From assembly GCA_030704615.1 (NCBI GenBank), contig CM060731.1, positions 5,642,001 to 5,706,000 of the forward strand: a stretch of 64,000 nt of DNA, given 5' to 3'. Positions 1 through 15,500 of this stretch are shown in pieces. Origin of the DNA: Takakia lepidozioides (Eukaryota; Streptophyta; Takakiopsida; Takakiales; Takakiaceae). The position numbers and the translations under genes were made by a program. A model generated the notes under the pieces. That model was given only the letters and a program-made list of their open reading frames with translations. It was not told where the DNA came from and ran no database searches. The first letter of the stretch is position 1; each line of letters opens with the position of its first letter.

Positions 1-3000
1 GGCCATGGCCATTAACACAGGAATGTAGCTCTGGTTTCCTCACAAAAGTGCACCCCCCATCACAATGAACCACATATCAATCAAGCACATGTAAGGTATT
101 ATTACATAGACTTGGTGGCTATAATTTGGCTTGAATATTACCTCTAAAATGCTTAAGCAATTGTTTTACTTATATCTCTTGATACATTGGATATCTTTCC
201 ACTCTCAAGGAATGATGATTAGAGGACATACTTGCCAAATTTTCATAGCTTTTCGAGGAAGTGGTGGACGTAGCTTTTTAGTTTCACTTTTTATAACATG
301 ATGTGAAAGAAAAAAAAATGCATCTTATTTGCAGTTGGAACCACTTAGGGTAAGATTCTATTTATGATTGAGGGCTTATAGTACAAACTATAGCAACCAA
401 CGATAGACCAGTTGAGGTCTACCTCAAGCGCTGCCTCATATTGAGAAACCGCATTTTTATGTGTTTCTTGCTCTCGAGAAATGCGAGCATCCTGAATATG
501 TTTAGTCAAACGTCGCAACACTTCCCCATGTCGATTTGTCAAACCATTAAACTTTTGGTATGCTTCCTGGACCAAATTTACAGATTGTTACTTCATGAAA
601 ACTTCCATATCTTATGTGCAAGAGCAAAGCTCAAAAAATAAAATAAAAATGTGGATGCATTGCCAAAGCAAGCGTAAATTATGGTGTCACTTGACCCTAA
701 AGGGCTATTACCTTTTCAGTGCAAGGTGGACTTCTTTGCGCATCAACATGTGGTTTAAACGCACAACCACTAGTAAAGCCGTTTATGCCCTTACCACTGG
801 TCTAAATGTTGGTTATCAACAAATCTCTCAATAAGGCATTGAACCTTTACTTCTCTCTATCATTGTCCTCTTTTGTTATCAAGGTGTTGGAGGCTCCATT
901 TTTTGTTATCTCCCCTTCCTCCCTCCCCTTAATAAGCTATTTGAGCTTTCCTTGGACATTTTAAAGTTTTCTATGTCTTTCTCATTTTTTTTCACGTGTT
1001 GTTTCAGATTGGATGCAAAATTGTTGGTCACATGGCCACTTATACGACCAAACTTATAAACACGTTGTTTTTATTTTTTAATTTGGATGTGTGCATACAT
1101 ATATAAGCATGTGAACAACTTTACACATTATAGACAGTGCCATCTAATTTACGAGTAATAAAATATAACTAATAAAGTTGCATATAGATTTTTAAAAAAA
1201 TGTGTTTCCATTTATACCTACCCAAATACAAATCATGTGCTGTTGGCCCAAGTGTCAAGTGTCATCTACCAAGTGCAATCTCCTATGTATGCAAGTGGGT
1301 CTCCTATGTCGAGGCCCAAGTGCGACCTCTAGGGTGGCCTTGGCCGTTGGCCCAAGTGTCCCAAGTGTCAACTAAGTGCAATCCCTTATGTATCCAAGTG
1401 AGTCTCCTATGTCGAGGCCCATCTAAGCCCAATGTGCAATCTCCTATGTATATCCAATCATTATTGATATATCCCGTCTCTAGAGTAGCATGTGCCATGG
1501 GCCCAAGTATCAAGGGAAAGGTCTCCGGTTCAAATCTGGTCATAGGCTATGTGGAAAAAAATGCATTTGGACGCGGTTTGGGAGATCTCAACGACGCTAC
1601 AAAACAAACAAAACAAAACAAAACAAACGTCTCGCTTCGTATATTAACTAGGGTAGCATGTGCCATTGGCCCAAGTGTCAAGTGTCATCTAAGCCCAAGT
1701 GCAATCTCCTATGTATGCAAGTGTGTCTCCTATATCGAGGCCCAGGTGCGACCTCTAGGGTAGCCTCTGCCGTTGGCCCAAGGGTCCAATGTCATTTAAG
1801 TCCAAGTGCAATCTTCCATGTATCCAAGTGCGTCTCCTATGCCGAGGCCCAAATCTGTCAAGGCTCCAAGGATTCCCACTTTGCAATTTTTCGGGAATTT
1901 CCAGCGACCAAAAGTACTTGAAATTCCAAATCTCCCACATGAAGGGCCAATCACTGCTCCAAGAAAGCCCACTTTGTTATTTTTCGCGAATTTCCAGCGA
2001 CCAGAAGTACTTGAAATTCCATATCTCCCACACCGCAGGTCCAAAAATCATGAGACCAAGCCGGTGCACCCCTCCTCATCAAGGGCTTTCCAACGGTACC
2101 AAGCATCGGGGTTGGGGACCTCTAGGGTAGCATGTGCCGTGGGTCCAAGTGTCAAGTGTTATCTAAGTCCAAGTGTAAGATCTTCTATGTATCCCAGTGC
2201 GTCTCCTATGCGGAGGCCCAAGTGCAACTCTAGGATAGCCTGTACCTTTGGCCCATGTGTGAAGAATTGAAAATCTAAGACCAAGTACAATTTCCTATGT
2301 ATCCAATGCGTATCCTGTGTTGAGGCCCAAATGCGACCTCTAGTGTAGCCTATGCCGCTGGCCCATGTATGAGAATTAAAGTCCAAGTCCAAGTGCAATC
2401 TCTTATGTATCCAAATGCGTCTCCTATGTCGAGGCCAAATGCAACCTCTAGGGTAGCACGTGCCGTTGGCCCAAGTGTCCAGTGTCATCTAAGTCCAAGT
2501 GCAATCCCATATGTATCAAAGTGCGTCTCCTATGTCGAGGCCCAAATGCAACTCTAGGGTAGTTTTTGCCGTTGGCCCAAGTGTCAAATGTCATTGAAGC
2601 CCAAGTGTAAGATCTTCTATGTATGCAAGTGCGTCTCCTATGTCGAGGTCCATCTAAGCACAGTGTGCATGTGTATGCAAGTGGGTCTCCTATATCGAGG
2701 CCCAAGTGCGACCTCTAGGGGAGCCTCTGCTGTTGGCCCAAGTGTCAAGTGTCATCTAAGCCCAAGTGCAATCTCCTATGTATGCAAGTGGGTCTCCTAT
2801 GTCGAGGCCCAAGTGCGACCTCTAGGGTGGCCTCGACCACTAAGTGCAATCTCTTATGTATCCAAGTGAGTCTCCTATGTCGAGGCCCATCTAAGCCCAG
2901 TGTGCAATCTCCTATGTATATCCAATCATTATTGATATATCCCGTCTCTAGAGTAGCATGTGCCATTGGCCCAAGTGTCCAATGTCATCTAAGTCCAAAT

Positions 3001-6000
3001 GCATTTTTTTCCACATAGCCTATGACCAAATTTGAACCGGAGACCTTTCCCTTGATATCTCTCTTGTCAAGGCTCCAAGAATTCCCACTTTGCAATTTTT
3101 CGGGAATTTCCAGCGACCAAAAGTACTTGAAATTCCAAATCTCCCACACCGCATGTCCAAAAATCATGAGACCAAGCCGGTGCACCCCTCCTCGTCGAGG
3201 GCTTTCCAAAGACACCAAGCACCCGCGCTGGGGCCATGCGGTTTGGGAGATCTCAACGACGCTACAAAACAAACAAAACAAACGTCTCGATTCATATATT
3301 GATAATACAACATCATATTGATCAAACTATATAATGTGCGATGATATCAATATGAGGGCACCAACAATGAATATAATAGTTATGTGAGTTTCTTGTACAT
3401 CTGTGGAGGTTTGCATGAGAATGGTGGCGTCCAAAAAGTCAAATAAATCCTGTACCAAGATCACCATATATTGAGTTATACAAATCTTGTACGTTGTAGC
3501 ACAAATCAAGTTATCAAGTAAATTTAACTATAGTGTGAAACTAACTAGAAATATCTGGCTATTTGGCTTTAACACTTGAAAGTAGTTCAAGTGCTAAATC
3601 AGGTATCAAGATCTAAACTTGACACCTGAAATATCTTATCCTCACGCTCGTCAGTCGTGCGGCTCACATCTCTCGAGTGATCTCTAAACTAAAGACACAC
3701 TGTCACATGACACCAAAACACGAAACACAATCACTCATTGAATAGGCTGTCGAGCCTGGGGCATCCCATACTATGCGAAATCCACCTCACAACAACCTAC
3801 TCTCCCATACTGCTCACTCACACATGCACATTCACAAGTTGTATCCTACGTCGACCACATCGACTATTCCATATCTAACCTAAATACGTTGCAAATAGCT
3901 TCAAGATCCACAAACCTCAGAAAGATGCTTAAATGTGAGGTCAGCATTTTCCGCCATAACATCAGCGGCAAGGTCATAGAAACCATGAGATGGTTTACAA
4001 TATAGTAGTAGCAGATTCCCAAATGTTTCTGGGGGAAAAGGCGGGCTCTACATATAACAACCCCATCAACTATTCATGAGATTATATATACTTCAAAAGA
4101 CCGCAAGTACAATGTTGGAATGTTTGAGCACGAATTGTTGCAAATTTTAAACCCATTATTATCGATTGTTAGTGGGCATTATTAAAATATATTGTTCTTT
4201 TTTTCTGAAATGACTACATTAAGGCTCTAAACATAATGATATCACGAATGCGATTGACAAGTATATGATAGACAAAGAGTTGAGAGGTCCCAAAAGTCTC
4301 TTGTAATTTTAGAAAAAAAGGCCAATAGGTCGGGTGAAACAATTATCAGAGGGATGATCAAGGTAAATACTTTATGCACAAATAATTATATCACATTTTA
4401 TGTACTTGGTATCTTGGGGAGGATTATTCATAATCAAATATAGCTTAAGTAAAATGTGTAGTAGGTACTCTCATAGCTTGTAGTATGATCACATCCAATT
4501 CTTATTGAAAAAGGTAAAACTTGGGTCACATCCCTTGCCCTCAATTCAACCCCAATAATTCAATTAACCAAATTTACAACATTGGAAGGATAAAAGGTTG
4601 AACCTGCAAGAGGAAATTGAGCTTGCGAAATCCTGATGTAGGATCTATGTCCATGTTCATGAGGGCTTGATTGTGAAGTGTCACCTATATTAGCATGCAT
4701 CCGATTTTGAGGATTTGATAGTGACCTATCTTAACAAAAAAGTAATTATAAGAGAGAATTATTTGTGTGTGTGTGCGCGCGCGTCTCTCTCTCTCTAGCT
4801 TGATGGTGGCTAGGCTATTGAGATTTTGGGAAACTTATGGTGTAATTGTTCACCACATCGTCCGATATTAAGAGTAGGCATAAACTAAAATTGACAATTC
4901 AACATCAAATACCTAGTTTTAATAACACCACTTAAGACATGTCTATTCCTTGTGGAATTTCCTCTTTATAACATAATTACGAGAAAACAACGATGTCGTA
5001 TGTAACGACTTTCTTGAATTGCTTGATCACTTGTTTTCTTTCTCTATCTTCGATTTTAGCTAATTCCACTCTTGGATTACATAATCCTATTGGGGTGTTG
5101 TGAAAATCGCTTATTGTTAAACTGATCGTTGTAGATTTTGTTGGTGAGACAAGGAAAACGGTTTGTTCATGTTGCGAATATGAGATCTGATGGTTGTTAG
5201 GCCCTATAGCAGTAGCATAGTGGAGTATATGTGTACACCTTCTACATGATCCGGTCAATGTACATTGCTGTCTTACCTGGTCTATTGTAGCCAATGTCTT
5301 ATATCGGATCTAGGAAACTTGATAATGAGAGGTCTAGAAGTTTATCAATCACGCATTTATCTTGATGGTGACTAAAGTTTTTTGTAATACCGTTCAAGAA
5401 TTGTCTAACATTTTTGTTATGTTAAGATTTTTCTACCTAGAGCGTAACGGGATAATGGGAAAAGGATTAGGGTTGGTCCTAGATCCTAACCTAAAGTAGC
5501 CAGCCTACAGGGTCAGAAAAGACAAATTAGTCGGCATGTTTGCATAGGCATGTGTGATTGCAATTTTTTTTTACCTTTTATAAGTTACCCTCAATCTGGG
5601 TTTTTTTTTTTCCAGCTTTGAATGGAGTATGATGAATGTTGGGGTATACCATACCATTGCACATGCTACCCCAATAGGTCATTTAAGTTTTTGATATACC
5701 CATGCCTAGGACCAAGGTATCTTAAAATTGGAAATACCCATACCCATCATATAACTACCCTAGCCAATCCTAATCTACACTGGGCCCTATCAGTTGGACC
5801 CAACAACCAAGTTGGACCTACCAGTACAACACTAGTAACTACCATCCTTCCACCCACTAGTATGTTGTCTTTCCTTCTCTTTTGCAATCGGTGGGTGTGT
5901 ATAATGGGGCTAGGTGAGGCAGCTTCATTTGCTTTAGAGGTAAGACATACTCGGATTGCGAAAAGAAATGGCATAACGGAAGCCTTCATGCTGCCGCATG

Positions 6001-9000
6001 CTTTTTGTGTGGTTGGTGTTGAGAATACACACTCGCTTATGTTATTCTCAAATGTTTGTTGGTCTATAGGATGTTGGAAGGATGATCACGAATGGGTGCC
6101 TTGCCAATTGCTGATCATGTGTACAAGAATTATCCATGCTTACCTTGAGTAAGTAGATGAGTTCTTGTTCTTATCCATAGGAGCTAAAGAATGCCCATGG
6201 GGATTTTTGAATTTGCAGAATTGTTCAAAGAACCAATTCCCTAATTGTTGAGTTATGACATGTCTCATAGACGCATTTTTTTACTTCTATATTATTTATA
6301 CTTTATGTACTTTAAGTAAAATCTTGAAGGATTTTACCGTAATTCTGAAAATTGGATAGAATCTTTGCATATCCATTGTAAGTCTGAGTTTTACAAAACT
6401 TGTTAAGTTTATATGTAACTGCTAGTGTCTATATTGAAGAGGTTGGACTTTATCCAAATGTATAATGTCGTTAAACAATAGAGGACTAGATCGAAATGCT
6501 ACAGGAATGGACAAATTGTAACATGACTCTCTCTCTCCCTCCCTTTCCCTCTCTTCAATCCTGTTGCTGTAGATTCTTCTTTTTTTTCTTTTTTTTTGAA
6601 CAACATGGTGGGACCTTTCTTTTTTTAGACCAAGACATATACATGTCTGCCTAACCTAGGATGGACAAATTGTTAACCTGGTATTCCCCCTTACCTAAAT
6701 CCAATCAGATTTAAACATTGGAAGGGGATTTATGTTAACGGATTTATTTTGGAAAAAAAACAGCTCAATTTGAAATGATTATTATTCTAAAACCTTACCA
6801 GATGACAGGGGGTACTCCTCGTCCATTGATTGGTTCTTCACTATCCTTATTTTTGAATTCCTTGAAGTTTGATCCTTGGACCATTTGGATACCATTTAAA
6901 TTGAGTGAATGCAAGCAATATATCTTTGCATGTCAGGATGAAAGAGGTGTTGTTTATTATAATCCTGATGGTTGGTTAAGAAAAAAAATTATGTCTGAAC
7001 CAGACATAACCCCTTGCTTTTTCCTAGATTCCATGGTCTCATACTTGGTCTGATGGGTTTTTCATCCTTGGAACTTGTTTGTTATGTCCCTAGTAGACTA
7101 ACTGGGAGCAGGCTTTGTTGCCCTGCCATTCATGACAAATGGACTAACCTCATACTACCATGATTGCCTATCAAGGACTCTCGTGTCCTTGCGGTACAAT
7201 GTGTGTCTTCTCATGATGATTCCAGCAATGGCTATCTGGGACAGGGCATCCTATGATGAATCCAGATAGTTCTTGGTTACTGTATTCTGGGAAATGAAGT
7301 TGTTGCCCTAAGCCTTCCTACGTCTTACAGGAGACAAGATATTCTGGCTATGACAAAGTGGTCCCTATAACTATTCTAGTAATGGATTGGTTACGCATCA
7401 AGCGAGCCTGGGAACTCAAGATGCATTTGCCTCAATGTCTTTTGTAAGACTAGATTGAGACCCTGAATGTGCCTATGTACGAAGAGGTATCCTGACTATG
7501 CAAGCCTTATGGAGGTGAATGGGTGCTCACTGTCTTGGCTACTTCTGGAGTTGCCTTGTAAGCTGTCAAATTGTTGTCAGAAACCTTTTCCTCTGATGAT
7601 GAGTACACAAAAGTGGAGATTTTTCTTGTACGCAGTGTGCTATCATACCTCGTTTAGCTTGCAAAAAGGTGGTGGCCTATGTCACCATCTCTGGGGCTCT
7701 AAGATTTCTCTGGGCAAGCAGCTTGGCAGTGACACATTACAACAATGGGATCACGACCTGACAACAACAGATGTTCCCTCTGTTACTACAGATCGTGTGT
7801 GACTCCTAGGCAATCACAAAACAAATGGGGTGTTTTTTTCCCTTTCTTACTTTCTTCTTTCTTGCCTCCAAGGTCGTCATATTACACTTTGTATCACGAG
7901 TGTTGAGGATTCATATTCCTTAGCGTGATCAAAGATTTCTGCCTAGACCTCTCTCTCTCTCTCTCTCTCTCTCTACAACCTTTAGTATGGTCTATCCTAC
8001 ATATCTTTAAAGATATTTACAAAGACATAACCTAACCATCCTAAGATGTTGCAATTACCCTAAAGCAGTACACTAATTAGGGTTAGTGATAACTTAGTGT
8101 ATAATATTTTAATATAGGGAGATGACGGCTTAAGGATAATAGAGCCACGTAAGGTGTCAGGCTTGTTATTCTTTGGAGTTTTGACGCTAAGTTAGTTGCT
8201 ATTACGCGCAACCTTGCCTATATGAACAACAAATCTCAGGGCTATGGAGATGGATTGGGTCCTGAAGTACATTAAAGAGCCAAGAGCAACGAGTATCATT
8301 CACCATTTGTCTTGCAGTTGCTTTCTCCTACACAACTGGACACTCACAATGTCTTAGCTGGAACAATACCTCAAGCATTGAAGGTGTAGGACTTAATGCT
8401 CTGTACCTCTGCATTCATGTTTCTGCTTAACCCCTAAGTGATGAGACCTGTTTTTGGATTTTGGGACAAAACCGGGACCCACCCTCACACGTCAGCTTGT
8501 AGCTGCCTACCCCCGTTCATCCACGTGGATGAACCATACAAAGTCATACCTACCTACCAGATGCACAAGTACCCCACATTTGGGGAGATTCCACCGTTTT
8601 GTTTGGGAGATTATAACAATTGAAAATAGTGTATTTTCTGGAAAATAAAAATAAAAACACCAAAACTTCATCTTTGACCAAGCAAAAAATCAATGTTGCA
8701 AAAAAATTCTGGGAGAAAAAGTACCATATTCTAGTGTAGTGCTGCATCCCAAACCCTCACACCAAATTTCAGGTGAATCTGCCAAAAAACTTTTTTTTGG
8801 GGGGGGGGTGGAGGGCTTTGTATATGAAATCATGGTTTGGCTTCTTACCCAAGTAGAGCCAAGACATGATATTTGTTTTCTAATTCCTCTTATAAGTAAG
8901 TGCACACTAACATTACATAGTGCCTTGTCAAAAACAAATTGGCATTTTGATAAAATCTGAGCCTTAGATGTTGTTTCCAAGATTCCTCATTTGGCCTGCC

Positions 9001-10849
9001 ACGTAGGAAAATCAACGCTGAATTTGCACTTTGAAAATTTCTAGGGAGCAGAGCTTTTAATATTTCAGGGTGCTTTAAATTCGCTTTAAACTCGCACGTG
9101 TGCTTCTCCTTAACCCCCTCACTTTATCTTCGGGACCCACCTCCATCCACTCACATCCAAGGGAGGTGGACTTGGTGCCCAACTGAAGTGACCCAATTCG
9201 GGTCGCTTCGTCGTTTAGGGGTTAAATTCCATTGCATACTTAGTAGCATGAATGAAAGTCGATAGCAAGCGTGGAAATCTGCTATTCATCTCGCGCATCC
9301 TCACTAACATTCACTCTGTTGGGTGGTTGTATTTTCGGGACGGGCGCAGGTGAGGGTTCTCCACCTTCCATGATGTTATAATGTGTTGGAAATTTAGTTG
9401 TGATATTGCAGGGTACTAAGGTGCTGAACCAATATGCACAAGGGCAGACACAACCGCTCTTCATGCACGAACAATATGATAGTTCGACGTTACTTGGAGA
9501 CTAGATTGTAAAGAGTTGTAGAAACTCTTATGGTCACCCTTTCTGCACAGTTTCTCTGATACAATTTTGGAGTGACTATGTTGCAGAAATTGACATCTGC
9601 AAGGATGGTTTTTTATGACACCAATCCCTTCTTTGTCTTGGATATGAAACAAAACAACTACAAGGGAAGAATTGACTTCGGTACTATGACAGTTTAGTAT
9701 TTATTTAAAGAATCTGTTTTTTCAAGAAAGGGCTTTACTTGCTACAGCATAGGATGTCTCTCAACACGACATCTACGACCATTCCCTTTGTGTGACAATG
9801 AAAGGGTAGATCTAATAATGGGGAACGGTTTCTCCAAGGTCCCCACCACCCACCTTGACCTCTTCTTTCTTAAATGATATCAGAGGATGACTTGGCATGT
9901 CTTTATGTTACATTGTTTTGTGTTGAAAAGACACTGAAAAATATGGATAAATTCTGGAAGGTTTTTTGAAGTTTTTACTACTGTATGTGTTGCGTCAATG
10001 TTGCATAGAACCTGTATAATTCAAAGAGCTGAACTTTCAGGTTAGTAGACCGGTGATGATGCCTTACTTAGTACTCAAGGTTATATTATCAATGTCCTTT
10101 TTTGTTTTGACAAGACAAGCCCTATCTCTCTCTCCAATCTGGTTTTTTTCTTGCCGATTATCTTTTGTCAAACACATTTTCGTTAAATTGGATGAACAGA
10201 GGGCATAACACCTAGCTTTGCATATCCTACTTAGGGTCCTGGATATTATAAATGATTGAGACACTTGCAATAACTAGCTAGAGACCTCCTTAAATGGTTG
10301 GGGCTCTCTAATAAACACCAAAGCCTATTAGTTCGCTTTTCAAAGCCGTAAGTGGTGGCTCTTAATGAGCTAGGTCTCTTTCCCCTGCACCGTTCTTACT
10401 TTAAGAGTAGAGAAAGAGAAGAGCAACTCAGACTATTCATCTCCCAAGGAGAAAGGCTCTTGCAAGAGGGAAGGAGACAACTGACTACAATGGCCTCTTC
10501 CTCAAGGAACAACCAAGTAGAAAGATTGAGCAAACAGGTTCCCTACTATTTCATTTATAATTGTTTTGCTAATTTGCTGCTGCAATGTTCTGTTTGTCAT
10601 TTAAGACTTCAGTTTCAGTTTCATTTGTCTCTCATGGTGGACATGGATAACAACTAGGTGATGCCATAAATTTGGGGCTCCACAATGGTCATTGGTTTTG
10701 TGGGGTGCTTGTGATGGGACCAAATAAGGCCTCATCTTTGCTTTGATAGCTAGGAGTGGCTACTATCTAATGATTTGTCCCAAGCATGTAAATGAGGTTG
10801 CTATTTAATACATAGAGTTTTGTAACCACTTGAAAATGTATCTTTTGGC

Positions 10850-10905
<56 letters not shown>

Positions 10906-12479
10906 TGATATCAATGCTAGCTTTGAAATAGTAGATCTAGCACTGTGGCTTTGGCTTGAGTTAATCTCAAATGACAGTCTTATTGTTGGACTGTCATCGT
11001 CATATAAAGTTCTCTAAGTGTGTGAAGACTTAGATTGTACTCCCCACCCACCCATCCGGACTAAATAAGCGAAAATTATGAATGAGAGTGTATAGTATGA
11101 TGAGGCCTATTTCAGGCAGATGATGTCATTAAATTTATGGACTGATCTTGTATAGTCAAGCCATATCTTGTCTTGACATGACAACAATAACCTCTTACTT
11201 TCTTTCTTTGAGTCTTAGTTCAACAAATATTTTTTCCATCCATCACAACGTTTTTAATCTCAAAAAATTGCAAAAGCCATAATCCATCAAGTTAACTAGG
11301 TATTCGAAAACAAAGTGTTCAAAATTGTTATAGGAATTTAAACTCACACAACAGGGTTGTGGCCCAATGGTATGTTTGGGCTCGATCCATTATGCTGCCT
11401 TAATTGGGTTGAGGCTCTGCCCTTGTATGCTTTACGATCCATAATGGGTTTTAGGCTCAAGCCCAACGACTGTGGCTTGAGGTTCTTGGGGAAAAAAGAA
11501 AACTCGATCATCACCAATAAATGGCTTAGACTGTTGCTACACATATTTATAAACTAAATATATGTTTGTTAAGCCATAATATGTATTGGTGGGAAGGGAG
11601 TGAGATAGGTACCGAATCTAACTCTTCCTCGGCACGTGGAGGCATGTCAGTAAGAGCCTCCTTTGCAGCATCAATATCTCCATTTATGTACTCAATGGCA
11701 GCCTACTTGGAAAGATAAAAGATGAATCACAACATTTGGACAATAGCATGGGTATACAAAAATAAACCTCCTTCAATAATTTGAATGAGCTAGCATTTTC
11801 ACCAAGCATATCTTTCACATTCTATCATTTATAGTGGAAAATGGACTACTTCTTCAATATCCCTTGAGGTGTTGAACATTTGTCCCATGATCAATCCGTA
11901 AATATATTGAGTACCTTCAGATTGAATGCCTCGACCAAAGCAGACTCTTTCAAAGTGTGGTTGTTTCCTACACTACGCAGCTCCATGCCTTCCATGTGAC
12001 TTCAACCCCCACGCAATCCAGAACCCCAAGAATAAGCTTACATATAGGCATAAAAATTTAAGCTCGTGAAGCTTATCAGTGACCCACATAACTAGCATAC
12101 CACTCATGTTCAACTTCTTTATAACAAGAAACAAATATTGGTGAAGTGGGCTTGAGGTAAAGTGTCAACTGTGGCTTCATTTCATAGCCTCACTATTATC
12201 CTTTTAGCTCCTAATAATCTGGGCAGGTCTATAGCACCACTAAATAGTATATGTCATGTTAACACACAACTCTTAAGTAATAGTTGCACGAAATACCTAC
12301 AAATAGTTTTCAAAATGCAACTGTCAAGAAAGTACCCTCATAAAAAATGAGCACATCTATATGTGCTTCAAAATGTGGTTCTGATTGAGCACGAGGTGTG
12401 TATACCATGAAGAAAACATCCAATAGATGTCTTAGTGATTAGAGCACAATGTCGCCTTACAAGTGGTCGTGGGTTTAAA

Positions 12480-12517
<38 letters not shown>

Positions 12518-15500
12518 TATATATATCAGTCAACCAACTATAAAAGAAGGGGTCATTTGATCAATTAGACACCTAATGTGTGGGTACCCGGGCGGCGGGA
12601 AACTTTCAGTCCTTGGGGGATATTTGGAGAGTCACAGTTTTATGTTTACGGCTGTTATAATGTATCCACCTTCCAATTAGAAAGCAATAGCTTCTCACAA
12701 CGTTTCACATTATCAAAAACACTTGCTTCGGCAGGATTCAACCTTCTTACTATTCTTATTCTTCTACTATACAAATAAGAATGATATGTGTGAACATAAA
12801 TATTGTACCTCCCAACACTAAGCTCAGGATGTTCCCTCACACCATGCTCAAGAATCTCTGCCAATGCTTTAAGTGCTGCCCCAACAAACCCGTTGTTTTC
12901 CGTCAAAGAAATGCATACCGACTTAACTTTGAAGGTACTTTCACCAAGCAAATTTTGATAATTTTTCAATACTTTCTTAAACTCCATATGAAAGCCGATT
13001 GTAGGATTGATTGATGTTTCTTTCATCTCCAGACAATATGGATATGTCAATGAGAAGAATCTCAACAAAATAAGCTTCCAAAATTTGCATCAAAATTTTG
13101 GATTAACATTGAATCTTTAACAATATTCTTACTATTTGGAATAACATATCATGGTACTTCAATCATATGATCATATACAACAAAAAAATGTCAATGACAA
13201 AACTCTTACAGGATAAAAAAGAAGTTTTTACTTTCATACATGTTAAAGAAAAATCTTGCATGAGAGATGAAATTAACCTTGGGAAAAGTGTTTTATGCGA
13301 AACAAACATAATGTTTTGTTGTAGGCCAACTCAGGCTGCAATTCATGAAGTAGAGCCATTCAAAATAACCAACTTTATAAATGTTTCTTGAAATATGAAG
13401 GCAGCACTGAATTTCAACTATAACATGATTATCCGCGGATTGTAAGACTACGAAAGTTTTCAGTGAAAAAGAAGTGTAAGACATAATTAAAGTATGTACA
13501 AATGAATGTAGAGAGACCTGGAAGCCCATGACATTCATGGCCTCTGTGAATTTAGCATAAGCTTCTTGATAGTTGCATTCCTATCAAAACAAAAAATGAA
13601 ACGTTTCAATTTGAAAGAATCATTATCGCTAATTAAAGAAAAAAGAAAAAAGAAAAAACTCCATAATGACATCCAAACCGATCTCATATATAGTGGTAGG
13701 ACAAACCATGAGAGAGAGAGATGATGACTCATGCTGAAGCAATCGTCATTTATGGTGTCAATAATTACCATGAAGAGTGTAGAAATTCTTTAATGATCAC
13801 CGTTGAATAAATTAGACTCTTTTGAAAAATCCTCACAAAAATGATTATTTGAGTGCAAGAACACAAAAATGTCCATTGCAAATTGTAATTACTAACTATG
13901 TGAATTATTTATTAAGTCAACCAAAAAATAAACAATGTACAAATTGGATATGACCTTATAAAGACAACAACCTAGGTTGACACGAGAATCCACATTGTCA
14001 TCTGCACTTTGTTCGAGTAGTATTCGGCTACCTATCATTAACAATGACCACACAATAGTCAACATGAAATAACTTCATAGAAATAATCCACATAATATTT
14101 TCTATTTCCCCTCCACAATAGTCATGAGACATATAAGATGACATTTGCTAGAATTGCACAACAAAACCACAATTGAAAGAAAATAATTGTTGGAAGGAGA
14201 GACATTTTTATAAATTGACTTCAACAGTATAATCTTATTTGTAGGTGTGAAGACATGTGATCCTTGAAAGAGGGCAAATATATCATCGTTCGAAGAAAGA
14301 CATATTTATAAGTTGACTTTCATATCTATTTTAAAAAAAAAAAAAAAAAAAAAACACGGTCCATAGATTATAGGATTGGTACTATTCAATAGTGCCTTTC
14401 GAACTAGAGACCAACACCTTGAGGAGATAGCCTCATCAAAGTCCTCCAATGACATTATCAAACATGTTAGATCTGGTTGCAATTCAATGATAGAATGATG
14501 AGAACGTGAGCTTTATTAACAACATTTGGAAACATTAACATTGTTTGCATACTTCATACCAACTATATCGCCTTGCTCATGGCGGATGCATGCTTGAAGG
14601 TTCGTCATGCGCTGTTGGTGGCCTTTAATTGCGGAGCAGGCCCTCTCTGCCTCTGACAACATCCCCGCCTGCAAAACATTTTATTTTTTATTTTTATGAA
14701 TGTAGTGTCAAAAAATTTCATGTAAGCCACAGTATTATGAAGATACAATTTGATGATTTTGAACAAAAAATAAGCTATACTTGAGTGTTGGAAAGACCCA
14801 ATATTTGTTAGTCGAAAATCATTTCTTTACATCTCACATCTAGATTAAAAATTGGGGATTAACAAGAAAAAAGATTAAGATATAGAAGTAGTGGGGAATA
14901 AAAATAGATAGGGATGTACTTTATAAAGGGATTGTGCATTGTAAACCCGATATTTTTCTTCATTGGGATGTAGACGAATAAGATGCTCATACCTACATCA
15001 CCATCCATTTGAGACATATCGTAGTGCATATATAATGCAACTTCCATTTCCAAGCTCTAGAGACATATTTTCATCTAGTACGTGCAAATGTGAAGGAGGT
15101 GGAGGTACAAATGAGCTTGTAGCTAAGGATGAAAATATGAAACAATCAATTCATGTGACCACTCCATTTATAATACAATGGACTCAAATGCTATTTTGTA
15201 AAGATAGAGAAGGTTGACTACTTAGATATGTGTATATCGTCCATGAAGGTACTAAGATCAAATCATTTTCATTGTAAATAATCTAGATACAGTTGACTAA
15301 AGTTTTGCAGCTTGCTCAATGCTCTAGGTTGAGTGTACCCAACATATGACTACTCTTGCATTATAATACCCTTCAGAGATGTGATATTTTTGGTATATGA
15401 ACAATTAGAAGCTTGTTGCTTATATTGAAATAATGATTTGCAAAGTTGCATACATGGATGCAGCGGCATGAAAATCACCGAGCATGTAATGGCAGTAGCC

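Noticed and set aside
232-273. Minus-strand stretch LRPPLPRKAMKIWQ with AG and GT borders, first taken as the next IFT70 exon
   Set aside because: The true continuation, SYIPVLMAMA, is found at 1-30 with a CAG acceptor and far better agreement with IFT70.
1200-3018. Long open frames across 1.2-3.0 kb on both strands
   Set aside because: They are products of a ~105-bp repeat; translations only repeat the unit and have no domain.
11344-11420. tRNA-like TGGCCCAATGGTA and GGGCTCGATCC as a tRNA or SINE promoter
   Set aside because: The boxes are only ~25 bp apart and no cloverleaf arms can be drawn.
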